A DNA stretch of 64,000 bases from DATFDN01 sp963818725 (GCA_963818725.1 CAWFTU010000005.1:1-64000), one strand, 5' to 3'. Shown: positions 33,932-43,377, counted from the first letter of the stretch. Notes: generated by a model not told the origin, from the sequence alone. Translations and numbers: made by a program.

Positions 33932-35984
33932 TCTGCTGCCGCCGGCACTGTTGAAGCGCAAGGCCGTGGTTTACGTCCGCCAGTCCACTCCAGCCCAGGT
34001 TCAGCTCAATCGCGAGAGCCAGCGTCGCCAGTACGAGCTCGTCGAGGAGGCGCGACGGCGCGGCTTTCAGAACATCGAGGTCATCGATGACGATCTGGGC
34101 CGTTCAGCAAGCGGAACCGTGGCCAGACCTGGGTTCGAGAAGCTCGTCGCCTGGCTGTGCGCCGGCGAGGTCGGGGCTGTCCTGTGTTTCGACGCCTCCC
34201 GCCTCGCTCGCAACGGCCGGGACTGGCATCACCTACTGGAGCTTTGCGGCCTGGTCGAGGCCCGCGTGATCGATCTCGACGGCGTCTACAACCCCTGCCG
34301 CCCGAACGATCGGTTGCTGCTGGGCATGAAGGGCAGCATCAGCGAGTTCGAGCAGGGCATCTTGCGCACGCGCATGTACGAGGCCGCCCGCTCCAAGGCG
34401 CGGCGGGGCGAACTGCGCATCTCCGTGCCGATCGGCTACACGTGGCATCGCGAAATCGGCTTGGGGTTTGACCCGGATACGCGCGTTCAAGAGGCCGTTC
34501 GGCAGATCTTCAGCCGCTTTCGCCAGCTCGGGAGCGCTCGTCAGGTTCACTTGGCGCTCCGGCGGGAGCACGTGCATTTTCCGCGCCCGTCGGACGGGCG
34601 GAAGCTGGTCACGTTCGATTGGACGCCGATCAGATATCGCAACGTGATCTCGGTGCTGAAGAACCCCTTCTACGCCGGCGCCTACGCCTACGGCAAAAGT
34701 GAGCACCGAACAGCGATCGTCGACGGTCGGGCCCGCAAGACCTACGGCCACCATCGCCGTCTCGACGAGTGCGAGATCCTTCTGAAAGACCATCACGAGG
34801 GCTATATCGACTGGGCGGAGTACGAGCGCAATCAGAGGCAGCTCGCCACCAACGCCTATGGTCGGCCCGATGGAGCCAAGTCCGGTCGCGGCGGACGCTC
34901 CCTCTTGGTCGGGTTGATGACCTGCGGCCGATGCGGACGCCGTTTGAAGGTTGCCTATCGAGGGCGCTATCCTTACCCGGTCTACCAGTGCGCCGCCGAG
35001 ACGGCGATTGGGACGCCACGGTGCATGTGCTTCGCCGGTCAGCGCGTCGATACGGCGTTTGCTCGCGAGCTCATCCGGGTCGTCCAGCCGATGGCGATCG
35101 AATCGGCGCTGGTGGCAGAACGGGTGCATATGGACGGCCGGCGCGAACAGCAACGCATTCTCGAACTGGAGCTGCAACAGGCCCGGTACGAGGCATCCTT
35201 GGCCGAACGGCGATACGCCGCCTGCGACCCGGATAACCGCTTGATCGCCGTCCAGCTTGAGAAGAGCTGGGAGGCCTCTCTGCGCCGCGTCGGCGAGTGC
35301 GAGGCCCGGTTGGAGGTGGCGAAGACGCCCACCCCGATGACGCCTATTCCCGACTTCACCAGCCTTGCTGAAGATCTCGATGCGGCCTGGTCGTCGCCGG
35401 CCGTCACCATGCGCACGCGTCAGCAACTGGTGCGAGCGCTCGTGAACGACATCACCGTCGACATCGATGAGGCAGGCCGCGAGGTCGTTCTGACGATCCA
35501 CTGGAAAGGCGGTCGCCACTCCGAGTTGCGACTGCGCAAGCCGCAATCGGGTGAGCATGAGTGCGTCACCTCCGACGACGCGCTGGCCGTGATCGAGAGC
35601 ATGGCCAGCCGTTGGTCCGACGAGAACATCGCCGCCACCTTAAACCGGATGGGGCTGCCGACTGGACAAGGCAAGACGTGGACGGCGCATCGGGTCAGCT
35701 CGATTCGGCGCGTCCGAGGCATCCACGCTTATAGATCCGCGGACAAAAACGGAGAGTGGCTCACGCTGACCGAAGCCGCAAAGGCGTGCGGCGTCACCGC
35801 CCACCGTATCCGTCGGCTGATCGAGGCCGGCGTGCTGCCGGCCGCGCAAGTCGTGCCGGGCGCGCCCTATCAGATCAAGGCCGCCGACCTCTGTGACGTG
35901 CGGGTCGTCAAGGCGATCGGGCGCAAAGGCCGCCCGTGTCAGCCGTCGCCAGAAAACCAAGTCCCAATGTTTCCAGAGACTTGA
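33918..35984 (+). CDS. Large serine recombinase with C-terminal MerR-like domain
   Basis: 688-residue large serine recombinase, predicted to excise and integrate the element. Catalytic domain: AVVYVRQSTPAQV (catalytic Ser), QRRQYELVEEARRRGF, VLCFDASRLARNGRDWHHLL, SEFEQGILRTRM. Recombinase domain: NVISVLKNPFYAGAYAYGKS. Zinc ribbon: MTCGRCGRRLKVAYRGRY with YQCAAE...GTPRC. A coiled coil follows (about residues 410-470). The C-terminus adds an excisionase-like helix-turn-helix (WLTLTEAAKACGVTAHRIRR LIEAGVL), unusual for a recombinase and perhaps fusing the directionality factor. Intact. Confidence 0.92.
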   Translation: MTNADLLPPALLKRKAVVYVRQSTPAQVQLNRESQRRQYELVEEARRRGFQNIEVIDDDLGRSASGTVARPGFEKLVAWLCAGEVGAVLCFDASRLARNGRDWHHLLELCGLVEARVIDLDGVYNPCRPNDRLLLGMKGSISEFEQGILRTRMYEAARSKARRGELRISVPIGYTWHREIGLGFDPDTRVQEAVRQIFSRFRQLGSARQVHLALRREHVHFPRPSDGRKLVTFDWTPIRYRNVISVLKNPFYAGAYAYGKSEHRTAIVDGRARKTYGHHRRLDECEILLKDHHEGYIDWAEYERNQRQLATNAYGRPDGAKSGRGGRSLLVGLMTCGRCGRRLKVAYRGRYPYPVYQCAAETAIGTPRCMCFAGQRVDTAFARELIRVVQPMAIESALVAERVHMDGRREQQRILELELQQARYEASLAERRYAACDPDNRLIAVQLEKSWEASLRRVGECEARLEVAKTPTPMTPIPDFTSLAEDLDAAWSSPAVTMRTRQQLVRALVNDITVDIDEAGREVVLTIHWKGGRHSELRLRKPQSGEHECVTSDDALAVIESMASRWSDENIAATLNRMGLPTGQGKTWTAHRVSSIRRVRGIHAYRSADKNGEWLTLTEAAKACGVTAHRIRRLIEAGVLPAAQVVPGAPYQIKAADLCDVRVVKAIGRKGRPCQPSPENQVPMFPET

Positions 35985-36004
35985 AGAAGAGGTGTACAAT
36001 GAAC

Positions 36005-37456
36005 GGACCATCGCGATACCGCGCAGGGCGCGTTCTGCGGCGTTGTTCGTCAGATCGATCCGACCATCCTCGAGGAAGCGGCTGAACGTCTCCCAGCGCC
36101 GGAGCATATAGTCGAGTGCTTTCGCGACTTCGGCGTGGCGTGACATCTTGCCGCGGACGGCACGCATCCAAGTCTCGAGTGCGGTGACCAGGGGCTTCAC
36201 ATGCCGCTGGCGCACGGCGCGGCGCCGCGCGGCCGGCAGACTGTTGATCGCGCGCTCGACATCGAAGATGGCATCGATCCGCCGCAGCGCCTCAACGGCC
36301 AGTGGCGCCTTCGCGAGGTTGGCCAAATCGAAGAGTTTGCGACGGCCATGCCCCTCCGCTGGCATTCCACTCGCTTCGCGAGTGGAACCTTGGCCAGCTC
36401 CGCCCAACACCCTGCCTCGGTGATCGGGCCCGGCTTGCGTCCGAGATGGCAGAGGTCATTGAACCCGGCATAGGCGTCGGCCTGTAGCACGCCGGCATAC
36501 CCGGCCAAGTGTTTGTTCGGATGCTCCGCCGTGCGGTCGCGCGAGTAGTAGAACACCGCCGCCGGAGGCGCGGGTCCGGCGAACGGTCGGTCGTCGCGCA
36601 CATAGGTCCATAGTCGGCCGGTGATGGTCTTGCCCTTCGCCAACACCGGCACCGTCGTGTCATCGCCGTGGATGCGCTCGGCCGCCATCACGTGCGCGCG
36701 GATCAGCGAGATGAGCGGCGCCAAGCTGGCCGTGCAGGCGCCGACCCAGTCGGCCAAGGTGGAGACGTCGAGCTCGATCCCCTCGCGAGCATAGACCTCG
36801 CTCTGCCGGTTGAGCGGCTGGTGATTGCCGAACTTGGCGTCCAGAATCATCGCCAGCAGGTTCGGACCCGCGCGGCCCCGTGCGATCGGATGGAACGGGG
36901 CGGGTGGCTGCGTGATCGTCTCGCAGGCACGACAGGCGAACTTCTCACGCACCGTCTGGATCACCTTCCACTGGCGCGGAATGCTCTCCAAGGTCTCGGT
37001 GACCGTTTCGCCCAGCTTGGACAGGGTCCCACCACAGCAGGGGCATTCGGTCGGACCGGGGACGACAACACGCTCGCGTGGCAGATGCGCCGGCAGAGCG
37101 CCGCGCACCGGTTTGCGGCGGGTGAAGCTGCTGACGACGGCGACCTTGTCCGTAGTGCCACCAGTGGCGACCGCGTCCTCGGCGGCGTTGGCCTCCAGCT
37201 CCTCAAGCTCCAGTTCCAGCTGATCGAGCAGCTTGCGGCCACGTTCGGAGGAGGCGCCATAGCGGTCGTGCCTGAGCTTGGCGATCACCAACTTCAGATG
37301 GGTCACCATCGCCTCGGCACTTGAAGCGCGGGCCTCCGCCTCCTGGCGTGCCGCCCGCTCGGCTGCGAGTTCAGCGCGCAGTGCGTCGATGCCGTCGGAG
37401 ATCATGTCGGGAGCACCCATCGCAAGTGCGATGGAATCATAATCGCCCGTTGTCAT
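36005..37456 (-). pseudogene. tnpC: IS66 transposase tnpC, main part, with hairpin G
   Basis: Starts MTTGDYDSIALAMGAPDMIS; coiled coil; CPCCGGTLSKLG zinc finger; IHGDDTTVPVLAKGKT (catalytic Asp), LQADAYAGFNDL (second Asp). Hairpin G at 36351-36400 breaks the frame inside GCWA|HGRRKLFDLANLAKAP. The other frame then continues to LTNNAAERALRGIAM, where the recombinase element is inserted. Removing both insertions gives a full IS66 transposase joined to 33206-33426. Confidence 0.88.
36351..36400 (-). repeat. Hairpin element G (50 nt) in IS66 tnpC
   Basis: Minus strand: GAGCTGGCCAAGGTTCC, perfect apical ACTCGC-GAA-GCGAGT, GGAATGCCAGCGGAGGGG; host GGGCG precedes. Best-preserved member of the family; its uninterrupted stem covers TTCCACTCGC / GCGAGTGGAA. 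Confidence 0.88.
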
Positions 37457-37495
37457 GCACCAGGAAATTGCAGCAGATGGCTGCCAATTATCCCG

Positions 37496-37843
37496 TCAGC
37501 CAGCCATCTCCGGCCGCCAGGTCCGTTGTGGGTGTCTCCAGTCGATCCCTTCCAGCATGTAACCGAGCTGCGCGGCGGTGATGGGAACGACACCATCTGA
37601 CGGTGAGGGCCAGATAAACCTGCCGCGCTCCAATCTCTTGGCGTAGAGTGACATCCCGAGCCCGTCATGCCAAAGAATCTTCAGCAGAGCGCCGCGTTTT
37701 CCGCGGAAGACGTAGAGATCACCGGCATGCGGATCGCGCTGTAGCGCCTGCTGAACCTGCAATGCCAGGCCATTCATCCCACGGCGCATGTCGGTCGCGC
37801 CGGTCGCCAGCCAGACACGAACACCCGACGGCGGGACAATCAT
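37496..37843 (-). CDS. tnpB: IS66 accessory protein TnpB
   Basis: 115 residues: MIVPPSGVRVWLATGATDMR, GLALQVQQALQRDPHAGDLY, FRGKRGALLKILWHDGLGM, SLYAKRLERGRFIWP. This is the standard IS66 Orf2 protein needed for transposition. Start overlaps the tnpA stop by 4 nt. Intact. Confidence 0.93.
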   Translation of the reverse strand: MIVPPSGVRVWLATGATDMRRGMNGLALQVQQALQRDPHAGDLYVFRGKRGALLKILWHDGLGMSLYAKRLERGRFIWPSPSDGVVPITAAQLGYMLEGIDWRHPQRTWRPEMAG

Positions 37844-38229
37844 CCGCGCAGCACCGTCATCACACGGCGCAGCGCCACCAGGCCGACATCATGTCCAATC
37901 TTGATCGACGTGCCGTCGGGCAGCGTGATCTCGATCTTGCCTCTGGATACCGCAGGATCCGGACCAGTCGCCACCGGCGCGTGCTTCCTCCCGTCGGCAC
38001 GTGCCGGTTCGCTGATCATCTGCACCGGCAAGAATACCGAGGGCGGTTCTTGCCTGAGCACCCCGCGGCGCACCTGACTCCGCCAGTTCCACAGCAGGCC
38101 ACGGCTGATCTCATATCGGCGCGCAACCTCGGCGATACCTGAACCAGCCTGCTCGGTCTCCGCCACGATCCGAAGCTTCTCCTCCGAGCTCCAACGTCGT
38201 CGCCGTTCAACCCCGGTGATGATCTCCAT
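37840..38229 (-). CDS. tnpA: IS66 accessory protein TnpA
   Basis: 129 residues with an N-terminal helix-turn-helix (RRWSSEEKLRIVAETEQAGS, VARRYEISRGLLWNWRSQV) and a C-terminal IEITLPDGTSIKIGHDVG LVALRRVMTVL. Standard first gene of IS66. Intact. Confidence 0.92.
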   Translation of the reverse strand: MEIITGVERRRRWSSEEKLRIVAETEQAGSGIAEVARRYEISRGLLWNWRSQVRRGVLRQEPPSVFLPVQMISEPARADGRKHAPVATGPDPAVSRGKIEITLPDGTSIKIGHDVGLVALRRVMTVLRG

Positions 38230-38326
38230 CCCGCCGACTGCCCCTGATCTTAGCGGCGCTCATACAGGCGCCCTTTAGATCAAAGCCCCGATCCCGCCGG
38301 CAAGACGGCCATCACCGGGTGGATAC

Positions 38327-38578
38327 CCTGGAGAACGAGGCGGTGTTGGACCGCATGGCGGCCCGTTTGGCGAAGCGCCCCGGCATCCTCGACCTTCGCC
38401 GCGAGACGGCGGAACACCCGTTCGGCAGCATCAAGCAATGGATGAACCAGGGGGCGTTCCTGATGCGCGGCCGGGAGAAGGTTCGGGCCGAGTTCAGCTG
38501 GCGGCGCTGGCCTACAACCTGCGGCGGGTGCTCAACATCGTCGGGTTCGCCGAGTTGATGGCCGCGGTGGCGGCTTGA
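38327..38578 (+). pseudogene. IS1182 transposase copy 2, C-terminal part
   Basis: LENEAVLDRMAARLAKRPGI, HPFGSIKQWMNQGAFLMRGR, EKVRAEFS, then a one-base loss before the C-terminal codons (RRVLNIVGFAELMAAVAA in another frame). Continues 31973-33157. Confidence 0.82.
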
Positions 38579-38755
38579 AAGAAACCCGCCGGCGGGAGTT
38601 CGCCAGGCGAACTGGCCTGATCGCCGGCAGCCACGGCATGGCACCAGGGTCGCCCTGAGAATCGCCGGTTCGGCCCGCCAGAATCTCGGCGTATCCCGCC
38701 GACCGCCGATTTCGGCAGCAGGACCACCCAAGTTGGTTTTCGCACGGTCTGCATG

Positions 38756-39316
38756 AGCTGCGAATTGCACGCCCATCTGTGCAAACATCGCCCGTGCCAC
38801 CGCTGGAATCGCTTCGGTGGCCGCCAACTTGTCCAGCAGTGCCTGGACCTGGGCGGCGCCCTTGGCCGCCACCACGCCGAGTTCCGCCGCATGCCCGCGC
38901 AGCGCGTTGATCGCCTGGGTGCGCTGCGCCACCAGCATCTCGCGGTGCTTGAGGATGATCGTCCCCGCCTGTTGCTCGGCGGTCTTGACCGCCACCGAGG
39001 GCATGGTGGGGCGTGAGGCCGCCTCGCTGATCGCCTCGGCATCGGCGCGGTCGTTCTTGGCCCGCTTGCCGAACGGCTTGACGTATTGCGGCGGGATCAG
39101 CCGCACTCGGTGCCCCAGCCTGGCCAGCAGCCGGCCCCAGTGATGCGAACCACCGCATGCCTCCAATACCACTTCGGTGGCCTCGAGCTTGCCGAAGAAC
39201 GCTTCGACCTGGCCGCGCTTGAGATCAAGCCGCAGCAGGGGGCGGTCTTGCTCGTCAACGCCATGCAGCGTGAAGACGTGCTTGGACGTGTCAATTGCGA
39301 TGCGCTTAAACTTCAT
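38756..39316 (-). pseudogene. IS110-c transposase, C-terminus removed by IS1182
   Basis: MKFKRIAIDTSKHVFTLHGV (Asp), VVLEACGGSHHWGRLLARLG (Glu), FGKRAKNDRADAEAISEAAS (Asp pair), INALRGHAAELGVVAAKG and ARAMFAQMGVQFAA, where the IS1182 copy 2 end begins. Same subgroup as IS110-a (both share GGGGTGGACGGCC ends). The catalytic-Ser C-terminal domain is absent from the window. Confidence 0.83.
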
Positions 39317-39436
39317 GTGGACGGTCCTTCGTTGGAATGTGACAACCCAGCCTTGGCACGAGATGCCGTAGGGCCGTCCACCCCATGAGCTGCCCCCGAT
39401 TTCCCTGGACACCGATTTGTCCGACCGGAGGCAGAT

Positions 39437-39874
39437 ATGGTGAAGTCCAGCATGAACAGGATCATACGAAATGATGTGGCTGATGGGCCTGTGGGCAACG
39501 AGGGCGGGCGGAGCCCGTCCGCGCTGTCCACAGGCCACAACGGCGCGGAGGCGGGGTGTGCTCCGAGTGGACCGCTGGCGCCGGGCCAACGCTGGAGCGT
39601 GAGCCGCAAGCGCGAGGTGGTGCTTCGCCTGCTGCGGGGTGAGGCCGCCGAGGATCTCTCGCGCGAGCTCGGCGTGCCGCTCTACAAGCTCGAGCGCTGG
39701 CGGCAGAAGGCCGAAGCCGCGCTGGGTGGCGCATTGAAGGAACGCGAAACGGAGGCGGCGAGTGGTGAGCTCGCCACGGCCATGCAGCGGATCGGCGAAC
39801 TGAGCATGGAGAACGAGCTGCTGCGCTCTCGCATCGAGCGCCCTGGCCCTTTGGCCCGCGGGAGGTCGCGGTGA
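39437..39874 (+). CDS. IS3-c OrfA
   Basis: 145 residues: helix-turn-helix (VSRKREVVLRLLRGEAAEDL SRELGVPLYKLERW) and a C-terminal zipper (ELATAMQRIGELSMENELLR). The N-terminal 50 residues are low complexity, so translation may start later, at the methionine-free VSRKREVV region or GTG codons nearby. Overlaps orfB by 4 nt. Confidence 0.8.
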   Translation: MVKSSMNRIIRNDVADGPVGNEGGRSPSALSTGHNGAEAGCAPSGPLAPGQRWSVSRKREVVLRLLRGEAAEDLSRELGVPLYKLERWRQKAEAALGGALKERETEAASGELATAMQRIGELSMENELLRSRIERPGPLARGRSR

Positions 39875-40782
39875 TGGCGGCGGTGATTTCCCCGGCCACC
39901 GGCCGCCGCTACGGCATCGCCCAGGTCTGCCGCATCTGGGACGTGCCGCGGTCATCCTTCTATGCTGACCGACGCCGGGCCGATACAATGACGACGCCAG
40001 TTTCGGTGCGGCGCCGTGGACCAAAGCCCGTGGTGTCGGACGACACCTTGCTGGTGGCGATCCGCGCCGATCTCGCCCGGTCGCCCTGGCACGGCGAGGG
40101 CCATCGCAAGGTGTGGGCCAGGCTGCGGGTGATGGACGGCATCCGGGTCGCGCGCAAACGGGTGCTGCGGCTGATGCGCGAGAACGCCCTGCTGTCGCCG
40201 CATCGCGCCCGCATCCGCGACGACACGCCGCACGATCGTCACATCATCACCGAGGCGCCGAACCTGATGTGGGCGACGGATGCGACCCAGATCATCACCG
40301 TCCAGGATGGCAAGGTCTGGCTGTTCGGCGTCGTCGAGCACTGGAACGCCGAAGCGCTTGGCTGGCACGTCGCCAAGCGCGGCGATCGCTACTCCGCCGC
40401 GCAGGCCGTCGGCATGGCGGTCCGCAATGTCTTCGGCCACGTCAGCCCCAGCGCCGCTCGCGGCGTGGCGCTGCGACACGACCACGGCAGCGCGTTCCTC
40501 GCCGAACATTTCCATAACCAGATCCGCTTCTGGGGCATGACCCCCAGCTATGCGTTCGTCGGCGAGCCTGAGACGAATGGCGTCGTCGAGCGCTTCTTCC
40601 GCACCCTCAAGGAGCAGATCGTGCATGGCCGAATCTACCAGACCATCGACGAGGCCCGTGATGCGGTCCGCGACTTCGTCGCCCGCTACAATGCCGAGTG
40701 GCTGATCGAGAAGAACGGCCTGCGCAGTCCCAGCGATGCCAGAGCAGCGTGGTACCAGGCCATCATGAAGACCGCCGCTTAA
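39871..40782 (+). CDS. IS3-c transposase OrfB
   Basis: 303 residues: IAQVCRIWDVPRSSFYADRR, HRKVWARLRVMDGIRVARKR, NLMWATDATQIITVQDGKVW (first Asp), ALRHDHGSAFLAEHFHNQ (second Asp), EPETNGVVERFFRTLKEQIV (Glu). Intact. It differs from copy 2 at one residue (M/T in RADTMTTP). Confidence 0.92.
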   Translation: MMAAVISPATGRRYGIAQVCRIWDVPRSSFYADRRRADTMTTPVSVRRRGPKPVVSDDTLLVAIRADLARSPWHGEGHRKVWARLRVMDGIRVARKRVLRLMRENALLSPHRARIRDDTPHDRHIITEAPNLMWATDATQIITVQDGKVWLFGVVEHWNAEALGWHVAKRGDRYSAAQAVGMAVRNVFGHVSPSAARGVALRHDHGSAFLAEHFHNQIRFWGMTPSYAFVGEPETNGVVERFFRTLKEQIVHGRIYQTIDEARDAVRDFVARYNAEWLIEKNGLRSPSDARAAWYQAIMKTAA

Positions 40783-40841
40783 CAGCAACCTTGTGTCCAG
40801 GAAACCGGGCGCGGTACAGGCCGTCCACCCCAACAACCCGC

Positions 40842-41589
40842 CTAAAGGCTGACACATGCCCACTCCCTGGTGCCGATTGAGCGGATGCGTTCAGGATCGT
40901 TGATGAGGAAGTTCCAGGCCGTCCTGCAAGCCTCGACAATGGCCTCGTAGCTGTCCCACACCACGGCACACAGCCGATTGGCTCGTAGGTATTCCCAGAC
41001 ATTCTCCATCGGGTTCAGTTCAGGGGAATACGGCGGCAAGGGTAGGAGTGTGACGTTTTCTGGCACACTGAGGCGGCGGCCGGTCTGATGCCACCCCGCG
41101 CTGTCGCAGACCAGCACGGCATGGGCGCCGTGCGCGACTTGGGTGCTGATCTCCGTCAGGTGATCGGCCATCGCCTCGGCATTGACGCTCGGCATGATGA
41201 CGGCGACCCCGACGGCGCGGTTCGGACAGATCGCGCCAAACAGATAGGCGGAGTCATGGCGGTTGTCGCGCACCATCGGCGGGCGCGAGCCGACCGGGGC
41301 CCAGACGTAAGCATGTGTCCCCTTCTGGCCGACGCGCGCCTCGTCCTGGAACCATACCTCGATCGGCTTGCCGGTGGCGGAGGCCGGTAGCGCGGCCTTC
41401 ACCAGGTGGGCGAACACCAGGTGGGCGAAGTTTTTTTAAATGCCACTTCCGCCCCGGCATCCTTCTTTGGATGGAATGGGCGCGGTTGCAGGCGGGTCAG
41501 ATCGAGCTGGCGCAACCACTTGCCAATAGTGCTCTCATGCACCGTCACGTCGAAGCGGCGTGCAACCTCATCGCGCAGGTCCAGACAGC
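40842..41589 (-). pseudogene. IS630-e transposase, N-terminus removed by IS3-b
   Basis: Catalytic part MFAHLVKAALPASATGKPIE, EVWFQDEARVGQKGTHAYVW (first Asp), AHAVLVCDSAGWHQTG (second Asp), PPYSPELNPMENVWEYLR (Glu). Upstream residues RDEVARRFDVTVHESTIGKW and DAGAEVAFKK are in the +1-relative frame, and the switch falls on a run of seven A (complement of 41431-41437), a plausible programmed -1 slip site. FAHLV is duplicated (FAHLVFAHLV) by a tandem 15-bp repeat. The gene is cut at about 41590. Confidence 0.75.
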
Positions 41590-41653
41590 CCTCGGTGTCA
41601 GAGAAGTTGCCGCCCGGATAGGATCTGGAACCTGGGGGCGCGGATAGCAGGCA

Positions 41654-42139
41654 GTGGCTCGATACGGACAGGCATACAAGGACAGGATAGTGGCGCGGCT
41701 ATTGCCGCCGGAAAGCTCAGCGGCCGAGGTTGTCTCACGAGAGGTGGGCGTCAGCGTCGCGACACTGGAGCGCTGGCGGGCGGATGCGCTGGCCAATGGC
41801 GCCAGCGACCGGCGCGGCGGCGGCGGTCAACGCTGGACGGCGGTGGCCCGGCTGGAAGCGGTGATTGCCACGGCGGCGATGGATGAGGCCGCCCGCAGCG
41901 CCTGGTGCCGTGAGCACGGGCTGTATCCGGCCGAGCTGGATGGCTGGAAGCAGGATGCCGTCGCCGGCCTCGGCGAGCCGCGCGCGGCCAGTGCCGCGGA
42001 GGCCCGGGAGGACCGGCGGCGGGTGAAGGAGCTGGAGCGGGAACTGCGTCGCAAGGACAAGGCGCTGGCCGAAACGGCCGCCTTGCTTGTGCTGTCACAA
42101 AAACTGGCGGCGGTCTTTCACAAGGACGAGGACGCATGA
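41654..42139 (+). CDS. IS3-b OrfA (copy 2)
   Basis: 161 residues, the same helix-turn-helix protein as at 22107-22592 with one substitution (G for V in DAVAGLGEP). Stop overlaps orfB start. Confidence 0.85.
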   Translation: MARYGQAYKDRIVARLLPPESSAAEVVSREVGVSVATLERWRADALANGASDRRGGGGQRWTAVARLEAVIATAAMDEAARSAWCREHGLYPAELDGWKQDAVAGLGEPRAASAAEAREDRRRVKELERELRRKDKALAETAALLVLSQKLAAVFHKDEDA

Positions 42140-43377
42140 CCCGTCTGGAAGACCGCCAAACCCTGGCAGACCACATCGCGCAGGCCCGCGCGGACGGCGC
42201 CCGGCTGAGCCCGGCCTGTGCTCTGGCCGGCATCGATGCCCGCACCCTGCGGCGCTGGAAGGCCGGGGCCGGTCTGGCGCGGGGCGATCGCCGGCCGCAC
42301 GCCGACCGCCCCGTCCCATCGCATGCGCTGAGCGAGGCCGAGCGGGCGAGGATCGTGGCGGTGTGCAATGAACCGCGCTTCGCCGAGACGCCGCCGGCGC
42401 GGATCGTTCCGATGCTGGCGGACGAGGGCCTCCACATCGCCAGCGAGGCCAGCTTTCACCGCGTGCTGCGCGCGCACGGGCAGATCAACCGCCGCGGACG
42501 CGCCCGCCCGCCGCGAGCGTCGGAGCCGCCTCGCACTCACATCGCCAGTCGCCCTGGCGAGGTCTGGTGCTGGGACGTGACGTTCCTGCCGTCGCAAGTC
42601 CAGGGACGCTGGTTCTATTTCTACCTGATCCTCGACCTCTACAGCCGCAAGGTCGTCGGCTTCGAAGTGCATGACACCGACACCGCCGCGCATGCGGCCC
42701 ATCTGGCCAGGCGAACCGCGCTCGCCGAGGGCGCGCATGCCACCTCGATGCGCCCGGTTCTGCACGGCGACAACGGCGCCACCTTGAAGGCGACCACCGT
42801 GCTGGCCATGCTGCATTGGCTCGGCATCGAGCCATCCTACTCACGCCCGCGGGTCAGCGATGACAACGCCTTCGCTGAGGCGCTGTTTCGTACGGCGAAG
42901 TATCGGCCGGAATTCCCGCTCAAGGGACTGGTCGATCTGGATGCCGCCCGGCGATGGGCGGGGTGCTTCGTGCACTGGTACAACCATGAGCACCGGCACA
43001 GCGGCCTTCGCTACCTCACCCCGGCGCAGCGCCATGCCGGCCAGGATCGTGGCCTGCTGCGTGCCCGCCACGCGCTTTACCAGGCCGCGCGGGCCGGCAA
43101 TCCACGGCGCTGGAGTGGGCGGACCCGCAACTGGACACCGGTTGGCGTCGTCACCCTCAATCCGGAGCGCGACAGCATCGTCCGGACGGCGACCTCACAC
43201 ATCCAGCTTTCCAGTTCGATCGGCGCGCCTGCTTTCCCGTCCCGACCTGCAGACGCCCAAGCCACGGAGCGCAACGGAGGAGATGGGAGGCGTGGAGCCA
43301 CCCGCAGCCACGCACAGCGCGCCCTATCGCGCGCGCGCATGGCGAGGATGGCGAGCACCGGACCTTCTCCGCAGTGA
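42136..43377 (+). CDS. IS3-b transposase OrfB (copy 2)
   Basis: 413 residues, same catalytic motifs as copy 1 (GEVWCWDVTFLPS, LHGDNGATLKATTV, DNAFAEALFRTAKYR) with one substitution (T for A in EPRFAETPP). Intact. Two near-identical copies imply recent transposition. Confidence 0.88.
   Translation: MTRLEDRQTLADHIAQARADGARLSPACALAGIDARTLRRWKAGAGLARGDRRPHADRPVPSHALSEAERARIVAVCNEPRFAETPPARIVPMLADEGLHIASEASFHRVLRAHGQINRRGRARPPRASEPPRTHIASRPGEVWCWDVTFLPSQVQGRWFYFYLILDLYSRKVVGFEVHDTDTAAHAAHLARRTALAEGAHATSMRPVLHGDNGATLKATTVLAMLHWLGIEPSYSRPRVSDDNAFAEALFRTAKYRPEFPLKGLVDLDAARRWAGCFVHWYNHEHRHSGLRYLTPAQRHAGQDRGLLRARHALYQAARAGNPRRWSGRTRNWTPVGVVTLNPERDSIVRTATSHIQLSSSIGAPAFPSRPADAQATERNGGDGRRGATRSHAQRALSRARMARMASTGPSPQ

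Larger units (their letters stand above)
33158..38326 (-). mobile_element. IS66 element carrying a serine-recombinase element
   Basis: Ends GTATCCATCCGG (33158) and CCGGGTGGATAC (38326), with the 8-bp duplication CCTGGAGA at 33150-33157 and 38327-38334. Genes tnpA, tnpB and tnpC on the minus strand. tnpC is interrupted by a 2.6-kb recombinase element (about 33427-36004) and by hairpin G. Confidence 0.9.
31909..38751 (+). mobile_element. IS1182 copy 2, interrupted by IS66
   Basis: Left end GACCGTGTGAAATC (about 31909, outermost bases altered) and right end TTTTCGCACGGTCTG (38751). IS66 (33158-38326) is inserted with CCTGGAGA duplicated. The bases outside the right end match those outside the left end of copy 1, inverted. 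Confidence 0.78.
39386..40818 (+). mobile_element. IS3-c copy 1
   Basis: 1,433 bp from TGAGCTGCCCCCGATTTCCC to GGGCGCGGTACA. Copy 2 (54634-56066) has the same ends and length in inverse orientation. Here a 14-bp direct repeat GGCCGTCCACCCCA flanks the element (39372-39385, 40819-40832). Confidence 0.85.

Noticed and set aside
25325..39385. IS110 bridge-RNA genes
   Set aside because: The non-coding ends next to IS110-a and IS110-c are only about 55-80 bp long as far as I can delimit them, and no conserved guide structure could be recognised by eye.
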